A stretch of 36,254 bases of DNA, taken from positions 1 through 36,254 of the forward strand of contig JAKFUR010000099.1 in NCBI GenBank assembly GCA_021732585.1, written 5' to 3'. Below are positions 16,463-24,317 of this stretch, in pieces. The notes beneath the pieces are model-generated. The model searched no databases. It saw nothing but the letters and a program-made list of their open reading frames with translations, and was not told where the DNA came from. The translations under genes were made by a program, and so were the position numbers. Origin of the DNA: Bacteriovoracaceae bacterium. GTDB taxonomy: Bacteria > Bdellovibrionota > Bacteriovoracia > Bacteriovoracales > Bacteriovoracaceae. Each line of letters starts with the position of its first letter. The first letter of the stretch is position 1.

Positions 16463-16821
16463 CTGCGGCGTGCTTCAGCGTTCCGGCGAATCATCTCTCT
16501 CACATAAGTTGAATTGATTTTCGTCCAAGCTTCTCGGGTAACCGCACGAAGACGATCACCGTCTTTGCCAGGCATAGCGAGATAGCGACAGGCGAATTCA
16601 GTTTCGAGGCGCAAGAAACGAATGAAGTTTTCTGGATTGCTGGCATACATTCCCGTCGCCGTGGCGCTCGCGACACGATTGGGGATGAAGATGAAGCTCG
16701 ACCAGTTCACAACCATCATCATGAGTTTCAAAATATTCAATCCGAGTCCTTGGCGATCTCTGCGCTCGTAGTGCTCAGCAAGAGGAGCATTAAGAAGGTT
16801 TTCATGTCTTTGAAGGAGCAA
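16459..16821 (-). CDS. small protein, possibly frameshifted at its signal peptide
   Basis: The frame from TTG 16821 encodes 120 residues and ends in a basic tail. It has no ribosome site, and its first 30 residues do not look like an exported N-terminus. A second frame from ATG 16805 reads MKTFLMLLLLSTTSAEIAKD, a textbook signal peptide, and then stops after 22 codons. A one-base shift near 16740-16750 would join that signal peptide to the body (NRVASATATGMYASN, FIRFLRLETEF, then REAWTKINSTYV). The gene may therefore be a recently broken or shifted form of a secreted protein, or translation may start further in. It is coupled to the CxxC membrane-protein gene by ATGA. Confidence 0.5.
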   Translation of the reverse strand: MLLQRHENLLNAPLAEHYERRDRQGLGLNILKLMMMVVNWSSFIFIPNRVASATATGMYASNPENFIRFLRLETEFACRYLAMPGKDGDRLRAVTREAWTKINSTYVREMIRRNAEARRR

Positions 16822-16906
16822 GACGGATGCCAGGAAAGGGGGAGTTAACTAGCGGGAAGTTTGCAAAAGGCTGCTACTTTTTTAGACGAACTGACTATAA
16901 AAAGAA

Positions 16907-17206
16907 CCGAGAAAAGGGATAAGCCGGATTCTGTTTTAGATCATCATTCCTCTAGGCCGACAGTTACCTGGCAGCTCCAGCACTCTACCCGTGAACTTGG
17001 CCAAGCGGGCCTCAGGCGTTCACCTATGTGAGCTTGCACCTCGTAGAGTTTACCTGGTTTCACTACGCACTTCTTTCGAAGCCATACATACTTTCTGTTG
17101 CACTTGTCCTCACCTCACGGTGGGCGGGCGTTACCCGCTACGATGCTTTATGGTGTCCGGACTTTCCTCCCGGGGTTGCCCCCCAGCGATGATCCCCTTT
17201 TCTCGG
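16907..17206 (-). ncRNA. rnpB: RNase P RNA (bacterial type A)
   Basis: RNase P RNA is the catalytic RNA that trims the 5' ends of tRNA precursors. Read on the minus strand, the conserved blocks appear in order: GAGGAAAGTCCGGAC (near 17155-17170), AGTGCAACAGAAAG, CCAGGTAAACTC, a GCCAGGTAACTGTCGG-like block, CCTAGAGGAATGATGATC, and ACAGAATCCGGCTTATC at the 3' end. The ends are set by helix P1. CCGAGAAAAGGGGAT at the 5' end pairs with ATCCCTTTTCTCGG at the 3' end, 14 pairs with one bulge. The length of about 300 bases is short for the type. A T-rich run follows the 3' end. Its promoter overlaps the end of the upstream zinc-ribbon gene. Confidence 0.95.
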
Positions 17207-17212
17207 TAGGGC

Positions 17213-17241
17213 TTTATAGAATGCTGAACACTACCCGGCAA
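17213..17241 (-). promoter_or_regulatory. sigma70-type promoter of rnpB
   Basis: On the minus strand TTGCCG (17236-17241) is separated by exactly 17 bases from TATAAA (17213-17218). Transcription would start about 6-8 bases further, at the predicted first base of helix P1. The -35 lies within the last codons of the zinc-ribbon gene, whose TAG is at 17231-17233. Confidence 0.75.
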
Positions 17242-17872
17242 CCGCCTTATAGGGGAGAAAGAGGCGGCCACAGCTTGAGCAGGATTTGAGCTGATACTGG
17301 GTATCCACCTCTGATTCAACGGCTTTAGAAACGGCGAAACGACAGAACTGGCATTGCTGGGATTGGATCCGGCTGAACACTCCGTGGGCCGGATTTTTGG
17401 CGGCGATTTTTTGGTAGCTCACGAGCCAGCCTTCCGGAAGTTCGGGGATGAGCGCTTTTTGGCGATCAAGGGCGATTTTTTCTTTCAAGCGTAGTTCAGA
17501 AATTTTGTTGTAGATATCGCGGCGGATGTCTTCAATGGTCACGGAAAATCCTGCTAAGAACGTACGATCTTCTTCGATCAAGATTTCCAGTTCCTGCTGA
17601 AGCACCAATATATTAAGACCTTCTTCTTCCAGCTTACTGATCGCCTCAGGTGCTAGACGTTGAGTCAGTAGACGGTCCAACTCAGCCATCTTGTGATTCA
17701 TGGTACGTACGTCAGCCTCGCGCGTTGCGAGTAACTGCCGACGCTCAGCAAGCTCTGCTTCGCGGCGTTTTAACCGAGCAAGCTCCTCGTCCATGGCGGA
17801 TTTCGCTAGCATGGCCTCACGACCGAGAGAGTCGTATTCTTTAAGACGGAAAAAATCATCCACTTCTGGCAT
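17231..17872 (-). CDS. coiled-coil protein with C4 zinc ribbon
   Basis: The 213-residue protein has a long coiled coil (about residues 15-145, rich in Glu, Arg and Leu) and a C-terminal zinc ribbon, CQFCRF ... SCSSCGRL. This is the layout of the bacterial C4-type zinc-ribbon family (zf-RING_7, CT398-like). Family members are thought to bind nucleic acid or protein partners, but no reaction is established. I chose the ATG at 17872 because AGGGG lies 5 bases upstream; the frame stays open to 18040 but that would overlap aroB. The start is 36 bases from the divergent aroB start, and the end carries the rnpB -35. Confidence 0.85.
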   Translation of the reverse strand: MPEVDDFFRLKEYDSLGREAMLAKSAMDEELARLKRREAELAERRQLLATREADVRTMNHKMAELDRLLTQRLAPEAISKLEEEGLNILVLQQELEILIEEDRTFLAGFSVTIEDIRRDIYNKISELRLKEKIALDRQKALIPELPEGWLVSYQKIAAKNPAHGVFSRIQSQQCQFCRFAVSKAVESEVDTQYQLKSCSSCGRLFLPYKAVAG

Positions 17873-17907
17873 AGGTTCCCCTAAACTCTGACCAATAAGA
17901 AACAACC

Positions 17908-18906
17908 ATGACATCAAAAATTCTAACTTACAAACAGCTTGAATTGGCCAACGCTCTCGAGAGAGCGCGTGATCAACGCGTGTTCGTTGTGGTGGATGCC
18001 AAGGTGAAGAACATGCTGCCACAGTGGCTGCAGTTTGCACCTGATGTGTTTTGGTTAAATCAACCGGAAGAACAAAAAAATCTTGATGTGTATGCAGAGG
18101 CGACCAGCTTCTTTTTGAAGCAAGGTATTCTGCGCGGCCATACCATTCTTGGTATCGGTGGTGGTGCGACGACGGATTTTGCTGGCTTCATCGCGGCGAC
18201 ACTTCATCGTGGTGTGCGCTGGATTGCGGTGCCAACCACATTGATGGGTATGGTGGATGCTGCGATCGGTGGCAAGACAGCGCTCAACACAGCGGCTGGA
18301 AAAAATCTTTTGGGTGCGTTTCACGAACCTGAAGAAGTGTGGCTGTGTTCAGATTTTCTCAAAACACTAACAAGCCATGATTTGCAGTCCGGCAAAGGCG
18401 AAATTCTTAAGTACGGTTTGCTGAATAAAGACATTTTCGACACCATCATGGCGCCTAAGTTTGTCATGGAGGATTTAATCCTCCAGTGCGCGCGCTACAA
18501 GTTGGATGTTGTTTCACGAGACCTCAAGGATAATGGTGAGCGTGCCTATCTCAACTTAGGGCATACCCTTGGTCATGCCTTTGAGCATGTCCTACGCATT
18601 CCTCACGGCTTGGCAGTGACCATGGGAATTAAATATCTCTTCAAAGCGTTTGAGCAAAAAATGGGTCTTTCGGCTTTTGATGAGCTTTTCCAAAAGCTCG
18701 ATATGGATGACGAGAAAACCGACATCGCTCACTACAAACGTCTTGATCGCCCTGCGTTTTGGTCCGCCCTTGGACATGATAAGAAACGCACGACTGAAGG
18801 TCTCAATCTTGTTCTGTTGGATAAGGTAGGCTCACCTCGTTTGCAGTCAACGCCTATCCCACAAATAAAGTCTCGCCTGGAGGCCTTGAGTGACTTTAAA
18901 GGTTGA
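17908..18906 (+). CDS. aroB: 3-dehydroquinate synthase
   Basis: AroB converts DAHP to 3-dehydroquinate, the second shikimate-pathway step, using NAD and a metal ion. The 332-residue product shows the NAD-binding GIGGGATTDFAGF, then PTTLMGMVDAAIGGKTALN, and metal-ligand segments GKGEILKYGLL (Glu), GHTLGHAFEH (His) and IPHGLAV (His). It is slightly shorter than the usual 350-360 residues. The ribosome site is weak. It overlaps aroA by 17 bases, so the two shikimate enzymes are made from one message. Confidence 0.96.
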   Translation: MTSKILTYKQLELANALERARDQRVFVVVDAKVKNMLPQWLQFAPDVFWLNQPEEQKNLDVYAEATSFFLKQGILRGHTILGIGGGATTDFAGFIAATLHRGVRWIAVPTTLMGMVDAAIGGKTALNTAAGKNLLGAFHEPEEVWLCSDFLKTLTSHDLQSGKGEILKYGLLNKDIFDTIMAPKFVMEDLILQCARYKLDVVSRDLKDNGERAYLNLGHTLGHAFEHVLRIPHGLAVTMGIKYLFKAFEQKMGLSAFDELFQKLDMDDEKTDIAHYKRLDRPAFWSALGHDKKRTTEGLNLVLLDKVGSPRLQSTPIPQIKSRLEALSDFKG

Positions 18907-20077
18907 GCCAGGATTTCTCACTGAACCGATAGTTCTCCCGGCTTCTAAATCCCACGCCAATCGTTTTCTAATTCTCGCTGCTCGCCGTGGAGCTGAAACA
19001 ACGATCCATCAATTACCAGCCAGTGATGATGTTCAACTGCTCCTCAAATCTTTGCGAGAAATGGGTCTTGCTGTCAGCGGTGAAAAGGATGTGGTTTTTC
19101 ATAATTCTTTTCCTGCCTGTGAATCACAAAATTCAGCACCCTTAGTATTAACAGTCGGAGAGGGCGGAACCACTGCACGTTTTCTGGCTGCTCTTGTGAG
19201 CAAAGGCCACCGAACCTACATCCTTCGTACCACAGGCCGACTGGCTTTGCGTCCTTGGGCTGAACTGCTCGATGTTCTCAAAACTGCCGGGGCTAAGATC
19301 AGTTGGCAGGGAAATGATCTCAGCATTCAAGGCCCGGTGAATGTAGCGTTTTTGCCCAAAGAAATTTCAGCCGCACGAAGTACACAGTTCGCTTCAGCCC
19401 TACGACTCGCTTTCGCAGTGGATGGGTATCACGTCACACCGACTATGCTTTCCAGTTCAAAACCTTACTGGGACATGACCGAGGAGAGCGTAGAAGCCAT
19501 CAAAAGTGGTAATGTCACCGTTCCACTCGATTGGAGTTCGGCGGCGTATCCGATCGTACTGGCGGCCGTCATGAATCAAAAAATCGAAATCCCGAACCTC
19601 AAGCTTGATGGTCAAGCCGATCGAGTGATTTATGATCTACTTGCTTCACGTGGTGTCGCAAAATTTCTCGCGACAGGAATTCATATTCGCGGAATCGAGG
19701 ATCGCCGTCCTATTCAAATGAGCGTGTTGTCCTGTCCTGATCTCGTACCGGCGCTGGGCTTCTTAGCCGCGCATCTTCAAGGTGTTTCTGAGTTCTCTGG
19801 CGTGGACATTCTTCGCCATAAAGAGAGCGATCGTTTAGCCGCTGTGATCTCATTACTTAAGCAGTGTGGTGTGGCGGTTGAGCATGATGAGAAAGAAGAT
19901 GTCTTAAAGATTACCGGAGGGGTGCAAGCTGGCCCGTGGGATCTAGAAGTACCGGCGGATCATCGTTTGGTTATGACAGCGGCTTTGTTTTTACGTGCCC
20001 ACAACGGAGGAAGACTTCCCCACCCAGAAGCGGTGAGGAAGTCTTTTCCGAATTTCTTTGATCTCTTTAAAGCCTAA
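18890..20077 (+). CDS. aroA: 3-phosphoshikimate 1-carboxyvinyltransferase (EPSP synthase)
   Basis: AroA condenses shikimate-3-phosphate with PEP to EPSP, the penultimate step to chorismate. The 395-residue protein has the N-terminal LPASKSHANR (the Lys and Arg contact substrate), the GEGGTTARFLAAL segment in place of the more common GNAGTxxR, RPWAELLD, and HKESDRL near residue 305. It is shorter than the usual roughly 430 residues. The start is GTG at 18890 with GGAGG 6 bases upstream, inside the end of aroB. Near its 3' end, AAGACTTCC (20011-20019) and GGAAGTCTT (20037-20045) form a 9-bp inverted repeat within the coding sequence. Confidence 0.95.
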   Translation: MTLKVEPGFLTEPIVLPASKSHANRFLILAARRGAETTIHQLPASDDVQLLLKSLREMGLAVSGEKDVVFHNSFPACESQNSAPLVLTVGEGGTTARFLAALVSKGHRTYILRTTGRLALRPWAELLDVLKTAGAKISWQGNDLSIQGPVNVAFLPKEISAARSTQFASALRLAFAVDGYHVTPTMLSSSKPYWDMTEESVEAIKSGNVTVPLDWSSAAYPIVLAAVMNQKIEIPNLKLDGQADRVIYDLLASRGVAKFLATGIHIRGIEDRRPIQMSVLSCPDLVPALGFLAAHLQGVSEFSGVDILRHKESDRLAAVISLLKQCGVAVEHDEKEDVLKITGGVQAGPWDLEVPADHRLVMTAALFLRAHNGGRLPHPEAVRKSFPNFFDLFKA

Positions 20078-20080
20078 ATC

Positions 20081-21106
20081 CTAATAGTGGATGTAGACGA
20101 TAGTGCCCCAGCTATTAGTCACTGGTTTTGCACCGACGATACCTTGAATACGTTCAACACTATGAACCTTTACTTCGTTGTTCGTGATGCGTGTGCGGCC
20201 TCCGCCTTCGTTCACAGTACCGAAATCACCCGCTTCAATCCCGCGACCAGTCAACATAGTTTCGAGACGAACTTTGAGAGAGATATCAACTTCTGAATCA
20301 TTAGCACGGCCTTGAGCACGAGCGAACTCTGGACCTTGCAAGCGAACACATCCGCCTGAAGCACGTTTACCAAGGCTGCCTTGGTGACCAGCATCGTTTG
20401 GAGTCGCGTGAAGAGCGATACCGTTGAAGATGAAGACGGCGTTAGGCATCTGAGATCCTGCCCAAGTGCCAGACACATATGAACGGTACATTTTGTATGG
20501 GCGGAAGAAACCAGCAGGAGTTGTTGCACAGTAAGACTTGTTTGAAGCCTTAACAGTTTCTTCTTTACCAGTTGAAATGCTTACTTCCAAAACTTTTTCT
20601 AAGTTACCCGCGAGCAACGTGTAGATCTTCATTGTTTGGCCAGCAGTGTTTGTCTTGACTACGACTTCTTTACCAGCAGCATTCTTCTTGAAGTATTCAC
20701 GTGGGCTTTTGTTAACGGCGATGAAACGTGGTTCAGGATTGCTGATACCAGCGTTTAACATGCGAAGTTGTTCTGCTTGCAAAGCCGCCAAGATTTGGTC
20801 CTCAGTCAATTCGAACAAGTTCACTTTACGACCGCACATTTCGCCTTTGTTTCTATCTAATGCGAGGTTTTGCAATTGGTCAGCAGTAGGAGCATCCATT
20901 TCAGCGATGCGACCAGAAGCTGATACAGCGCTGTTCAGGGAGTTGAAGCTGAAAGATTGAGCAGCTTGGTAAGCGTCCAACTCGCGCATCTCTTCCATCG
21001 ACATCGCGCCTTCTGCGAGCATCTCTTGAGCGTTAATTGAGTCTGCACTGTTAGCGAAAGCGCTAAAAGACAAAAGGGCCAACAGGCCAATTAAGGGCTT
21101 TTTCAT
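20081..21106 (-). CDS. secreted L,D-transpeptidase (YkuD domain)
   Basis: YkuD enzymes crosslink or modify peptidoglycan at diaminopimelate through a catalytic cysteine. The 341-residue protein has a signal peptide (MKKPLIGLLALLSFSAFA) and an N-terminal helical region. The YkuD domain spans about 125-265: MKIYTLL, STGKE, TTPAGFFRPYKMY, IALHATPND with His233, and RASGGCVRL with Cys253. The residue before the Gly-Cys is Gly, not the His of the classic SHGC motif, a variation also seen in other members. About 80 residues follow the domain. I chose the ATG at 21106 because it starts the signal peptide, with AAAGGA upstream; the frame stays open to 21211. It converges on aroA with 3 bases between the two stops. 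Confidence 0.9.
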   Translation of the reverse strand: MKKPLIGLLALLSFSAFANSADSINAQEMLAEGAMSMEEMRELDAYQAAQSFSFNSLNSAVSASGRIAEMDAPTADQLQNLALDRNKGEMCGRKVNLFELTEDQILAALQAEQLRMLNAGISNPEPRFIAVNKSPREYFKKNAAGKEVVVKTNTAGQTMKIYTLLAGNLEKVLEVSISTGKEETVKASNKSYCATTPAGFFRPYKMYRSYVSGTWAGSQMPNAVFIFNGIALHATPNDAGHQGSLGKRASGGCVRLQGPEFARAQGRANDSEVDISLKVRLETMLTGRGIEAGDFGTVNEGGGRTRITNNEVKVHSVERIQGIVGAKPVTNSWGTIVYIHY

Positions 21107-21220
21107 GGGGGGACGTTCCTTTGTTATTGAGCAAAACATTAAACTTGTGCGGCGCAATATAGGCTTATTCTGATAAAACACCAGGGGGCATGAAATTATT
21201 TCTGTTCTCAAGGAGTTCCC

Positions 21221-21850
21221 ATGGCCAAGTCGTTAGAAGAATACTGTGTTGCAAACTCGATCCGCCCTTCGGCGCTGACTTTTGAGTTAGCCGATTACAC
21301 CCGCAAGGCCATTCCAGGCAGCAATATGCTGATTGGAGAGCTTGAGGCATCGCTGTTGAGCTTCTTGATTCACACCATAGGTGCAAAGCGTGTACTTGAG
21401 CTGGGGACGTTTACGGGCTACTCAGCGCTTTGTATGGCGGAGCAGCTGCCGGCCGATGGTGAACTCATCACAATTGATGTGAATCCGGGAACCACCGAAC
21501 TCGCCCAGAGCTATTGGGATAAAAGCCCTCATGGAAAGAAGATCCACGCCCGACTCGACGGTGGTGAACAGGCCCTCGCAGCTTTGAAAGGTGATTTTGA
21601 TTTGATCTTCGTCGATGCAGATAAGGTGAATTACCCGATGTATGTGACGTGGGCGCGGGATCATCTCTCAGATAGAGGTGTCATCGTGGTGGATAACACT
21701 TTGTGGAGTGGCAAAGTTCTGAGCGAAAATCCAGATCAGCACACCGCTAAGATCATGGAAGCGACTCGAATTGCAACGGGCTGGGATGATTTTGTCGCAA
21801 CGCTGTTGCCAGTGCGTGATGGCATGTTGCTGTTGAAGCGCAAGCGCTAG
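21221..21850 (+). CDS. SAM-dependent O-methyltransferase (caffeoyl-CoA OMT-like)
   Basis: The 209-residue product matches the family-3 O-methyltransferases. The SAM-binding loop is RVLELGTFTGYSAL (about 57-70), followed by ITIDVNP, the metal-site segment DLIFVDADKVNYP, and VIVVDNTLWSGKV. Members methylate catechol-like or hydroxylated acceptors with a divalent cation; the bacterial substrate is unknown. AAGGAG lies 6 bases before the ATG. It is divergent from the L,D-transpeptidase gene, and its stop overlaps the convergent carboxypeptidase gene by 4 bases. Confidence 0.92.
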   Translation: MAKSLEEYCVANSIRPSALTFELADYTRKAIPGSNMLIGELEASLLSFLIHTIGAKRVLELGTFTGYSALCMAEQLPADGELITIDVNPGTTELAQSYWDKSPHGKKIHARLDGGEQALAALKGDFDLIFVDADKVNYPMYVTWARDHLSDRGVIVVDNTLWSGKVLSENPDQHTAKIMEATRIATGWDDFVATLLPVRDGMLLLKRKR

Positions 21851-23055
21851 TCAAAAAAAGCACCGTCCACTGGATAGACGCTCGTGCGGATATAGCCACG
21901 AGGGCGTGATGTGCCATTCTGCCACGTCGAGAGAAAGCGGTCTTGCCAAGCGCGTGCCTGTGGTGTGGCCGTAGTGTGATTCAAGATTACAAAGCGAACA
22001 GGTTTTTCACTCTCAATCCAGCCGGCGAGGGCCGATGTATGTTTGAGCGTGCCTGTTTTAGCAGCTATTGATACTTTCAAATTGAGGTCATTTAAAAAAC
22101 GATCGCGGTAAGATCCAAAATCTGTTCCTACACCTACAACATCGTTGATCTCAAGCCCAAGAGAGATGATTTTATCCTCGAGCGTCTTCAGCATGGTGAG
22201 AATTGTCTGACAGGTGGCCGTGTTATCCAGGCGTGTTTGTCCGTTTATCATCGGGAGTCCTGAGCCATTGTGAAGCTTGTAGCTTCCAGTGAAAGTTGTG
22301 GCCGGATCTTTCACACCACGGGCCTGTTCCCAGAGCAGATTGGCCACCATGTTCTTAGACATAATGTTCATCGCTTTGAGGATGGTCGCGATCGGTCTTG
22401 AGGTGTGATGTTGAACGGTGACACCAGCGACATCGAGTAAAGGGTTGGTGTGGCCCGGTGCGATCTTCGCTGTGGCGATACCACTGGTAGGAAGTGGGAG
22501 GCTGATGCCTTCTTCTTTTTGGAAAGCGAGGACCGCCGCGTACCGCTGCTTGGCCGTGGCGCCAAATGTACCATTAGCAGTGAAATAGCGACCTAGCGCC
22601 GCTTGCACCAGAGGGAAGGTCGCAGGAGTATGTTGTGATTGCGCTGTGTCTGTGAAAACAAAAGCGCCATCAAAAGTCAGCTCTGTAATAAGAGTCACGC
22701 CTTGGTCTTTCAAAGCTTGAATCAGAGCAAAGATTTTTTCTTCTTCAAACCATGGATCCATTCCACCAGCGATATGTACACGGGTACCGAGACGATATAC
22801 CGTGGTGGTCCAGGTCTTCTCAAGCCCATAGGCTTCTAGTGCAAGCAGAGTCGTGAAAAGCTTTGTAACGGAGGCGAGGCGTTGCGTGGCTTCGCCACGA
22901 TAAGCGCCGGTAGCGCCTGTGCTGTCTTCCCAGCAAAAAGCCTGTTGATTAAGTGGGCCTAAAGTCGCTGCTGGGTAATGACGACGCAAAAGCTCTACGG
23001 GGTCTTGTGCCCACGCCGTAGCTGAGAAAATGAGAAGAATGAAAAACAGTCTCAT
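21847..23055 (-). CDS. dacB: D-alanyl-D-alanine carboxypeptidase/endopeptidase (PBP4 class, S13)
   Basis: PBP4-type enzymes trim and cleave peptidoglycan stem peptides in the periplasm. The 402-residue product has a signal peptide (MRLFFILLIFSATAWA) and the three penicillin-binding motifs in order: SVTK (Ser62, Lys65), SKN (233-235) and KTG (333-335). The roughly 170 residues between the first two motifs are typical of the S13 family. I chose the ATG at 23055 because it begins the signal peptide, although the ribosome site is poor. The perfect hairpin at 23093-23119 lies just upstream. It may act with the nearby L,D-transpeptidase in wall remodelling. Confidence 0.9.
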   Translation of the reverse strand: MRLFFILLIFSATAWAQDPVELLRRHYPAATLGPLNQQAFCWEDSTGATGAYRGEATQRLASVTKLFTTLLALEAYGLEKTWTTTVYRLGTRVHIAGGMDPWFEEEKIFALIQALKDQGVTLITELTFDGAFVFTDTAQSQHTPATFPLVQAALGRYFTANGTFGATAKQRYAAVLAFQKEEGISLPLPTSGIATAKIAPGHTNPLLDVAGVTVQHHTSRPIATILKAMNIMSKNMVANLLWEQARGVKDPATTFTGSYKLHNGSGLPMINGQTRLDNTATCQTILTMLKTLEDKIISLGLEINDVVGVGTDFGSYRDRFLNDLNLKVSIAAKTGTLKHTSALAGWIESEKPVRFVILNHTTATPQARAWQDRFLSTWQNGTSRPRGYIRTSVYPVDGAFFD

Positions 23056-23092
23056 GGGCCGGGAGTATGCCCCAAAAGGGGATTGAGAAGAG

Positions 23093-23119
23093 CGGGGCAT
23101 GTAAGGGTTACATGCCCCG
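23093..23119 (-). terminator. 12-bp perfect hairpin after the DUF481 gene
   Basis: CGGGGCATGTAA (23093-23104) and TTACATGCCCCG (23108-23119) pair perfectly around a GGG/CCC loop. It starts 7 bases after the stop of the DUF481 gene on the minus strand and lies upstream of the carboxypeptidase gene. The following CTCTTCTC is only moderately U-rich, so termination may be partial. Confidence 0.6.
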
Positions 23120-23125
23120 TTGAGA

Positions 23126-23824
23126 CTAGAACTTAGCTACTAAGCTGGTGGTCGTGATGTAGTCGTAATGCTTGAGAGCAGGGTCCGCTGGCAAGTGATC
23201 GTAAAGACCCTTGTAGGCGACTTTGAGAGAGAGCATAGAGGTCATGATGGCCGTGACAGACGCTTCGCCGGTCAGCATCCAGTCAGTGCCGTTTGAAAAG
23301 TTAGGCAAGTACTCGAGCCAAAGTTTCCACTGGAGAGTCTCTGAGTGTTTTTTGTTCCACTCAGTGTAAGTGCGCGCTTTGTGCTGATAGATATTTTCTG
23401 AGGAGTAACGATCTTCAATCGTATAACGATAAGCCAGTTCAAAGAACCAGTTTTGTACGTCATTTTTTACTGCTGAGTACTTTGCACCGACGTCAGAGTT
23501 GTAACGAGCTTTCACATCTTGGAAGCGGTTACCTTCAACTGTCTCAGCGAGAGTTGCGGCCCATTTTTCTGTTAGTCCGTGCTCGTACTTCGCGTTCACA
23601 TCCCAGTTACGAGCTGACAGAGAATTGTTAGCTTCGCCGTAAGTGTAGTGACCACCGAAGAGAATTGAATTCTTGGTGAAGTCGTATTTATTTTTTGTAA
23701 CGGCGTTGTAGGCCTGGAGTTCTGAGTTACCACCCGTGTTGACCACAGAGAGTTCAGATTCGTGAGAGAGTTTAGCCCAGGCAGGGAGCGCGAACATAGC
23801 AACGAGGATCAGCAACAGCTTCAT
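23126..23824 (-). CDS. outer-membrane beta-barrel protein, DUF481 type
   Basis: The 232-residue protein has a signal peptide (MKLLLILVAMFALPAWA). It then shows the alternating polar/aromatic strands of an outer-membrane barrel, opening with ESELSVVNTGGNSELQAYN, which is characteristic of DUF481 proteins ('salt-induced outer membrane protein' family). It ends in Phe (SLVAKF), the usual C-terminal residue for BAM-assembled barrels. The ATG at 23824 has GGAGG 6-7 bases upstream. Function is not established for the family. Confidence 0.85.
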   Translation of the reverse strand: MKLLLILVAMFALPAWAKLSHESELSVVNTGGNSELQAYNAVTKNKYDFTKNSILFGGHYTYGEANNSLSARNWDVNAKYEHGLTEKWAATLAETVEGNRFQDVKARYNSDVGAKYSAVKNDVQNWFFELAYRYTIEDRYSSENIYQHKARTYTEWNKKHSETLQWKLWLEYLPNFSNGTDWMLTGEASVTAIMTSMLSLKVAYKGLYDHLPADPALKHYDYITTTSLVAKF

Positions 23825-23941
23825 CAAAGGCCTCCAGAGTATTAAAAAAGAGGCTTAAGATAAGCAAATGGGCTTGGAATGTTAAGATTTTTCCAATTAA
23901 CTAACTATCTGTTATCGCGAGCTTTGGTTTAGGATAATTCC

Positions 23942-24019
23942 ATGGCCCTCATTCAAATCCGCTTCAACACAAAATATCTCGAGGGCGACGATGCCTACAT
24001 CCTGAGTGAGTTGGTTTAA
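23942..24019 (+). CDS. 25-residue small ORF upstream of the riboswitch
   Basis: The ATG at 23942 is preceded by AGGA at 7 bases and ends in TAA at 24017-24019. The peptide begins MALIQIRFNTKYLEGDDAY and ends in SELV. It is soluble, charged and not a signal peptide. It could be a real small protein or the surviving start of a decayed longer gene. It lies between two well-defined transcription units, and I see no clear promoter of its own. Confidence 0.3.
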   Translation: MALIQIRFNTKYLEGDDAYILSELV

Positions 24020-24047
24020 CTTACGATATCCTTCAGTTTTATGAAAT

Positions 24048-24075
24048 TTCGCATTCCGCCATGAGGGAGTATGAT
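24048..24075 (+). promoter_or_regulatory. candidate promoter of the riboswitch transcript
   Basis: TATGAT (24070-24075) is a good -10. TTCGCA (24048-24053), 16 bases upstream, matches the -35 consensus at four positions. Transcription would start near 24082, which is the first base of the predicted riboswitch P1 helix. Confidence 0.5.
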
Positions 24076-24078
24076 TGT

Positions 24079-24171
24079 TTCATGGGGAGTAGCTTCCTCT
24101 CAGTAAGAGAGGCTTTGTGTCGCCATCCCGAGGTCAAACTCCGGCACCAGGTTAATTAGCCAGACCATAGA
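24079..24171 (+). promoter_or_regulatory. candidate yybP-ykoY (manganese) riboswitch
   Basis: The yybP-ykoY RNA binds Mn2+ and usually controls Mn exporters or Mn homeostasis genes. The sequence has the conserved 5' GGGGAGTAGC (24084-24093) and the matching 3' GCCAGACC (24159-24166). The outer helix ATGG (24082-24085)/CCAT (24165-24168) closes them, as AAAGG/CCUUU does in described members. Between them is a P2 hairpin, CCTCTC/GAGAGG. The P3 leg follows, with GTCGCCATCCCG on one side, a GAG/CTC hairpin, then CCGGC, matching the metal-site internal loop of the class from memory. A variable P4 hairpin seen in some members appears reduced. The ribosome site GAGGAGG follows by 11 bases, so control of translation is plausible. 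Confidence 0.7.
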
Positions 24172-24192
24172 TAACTCGATGAGGAGGTACCT

Positions 24193-24312
24193 ATGAAAAC
24201 CGCTTGGATCTTTTTAGTTCTTTCGATGATGGTCGTTTCTTGTTCGACCCTTCCGAAAGGCAATGATCACACAAGTGAGTTTCCAAAATTCCACGCTAAC
24301 GAGCGTCGATAA
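24193..24312 (+). CDS. 39-residue small lipoprotein downstream of the riboswitch
   Basis: The ATG at 24193 has GAGGAGG 6 bases upstream. The peptide has a lipoprotein signal (MKTAWIFLVLSMMVVSC) with a plausible lipobox VVSC. After cleavage it would leave only a 23-residue lipid-anchored peptide with acidic, basic and His residues (STLPKGNDHTSEF, then KFHANERR). It sits between a candidate manganese riboswitch and a terminator, so it seems to be a complete one-gene transcription unit. Small lipoproteins of this size include entericidin-like and lysis-type peptides, but I see no match. A role in metal response is inferred from position alone. Confidence 0.7.
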   Translation: MKTAWIFLVLSMMVVSCSTLPKGNDHTSEFPKFHANERR

Positions 24313-24317
24313 GTTTT

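Noticed and set aside
16991-17319. Open frames on both strands across 16991-17319
   Set aside because: They lie over rnpB, whose conserved blocks explain the sequence, and have no ribosome sites.
20011-20045. 9-bp inverted repeat AAGACTTCC/GGAAGTCTT as a terminator for aroA or the L,D-transpeptidase gene
   Set aside because: It lies inside the aroA coding sequence before the stop codon and has no T-tract on either side.
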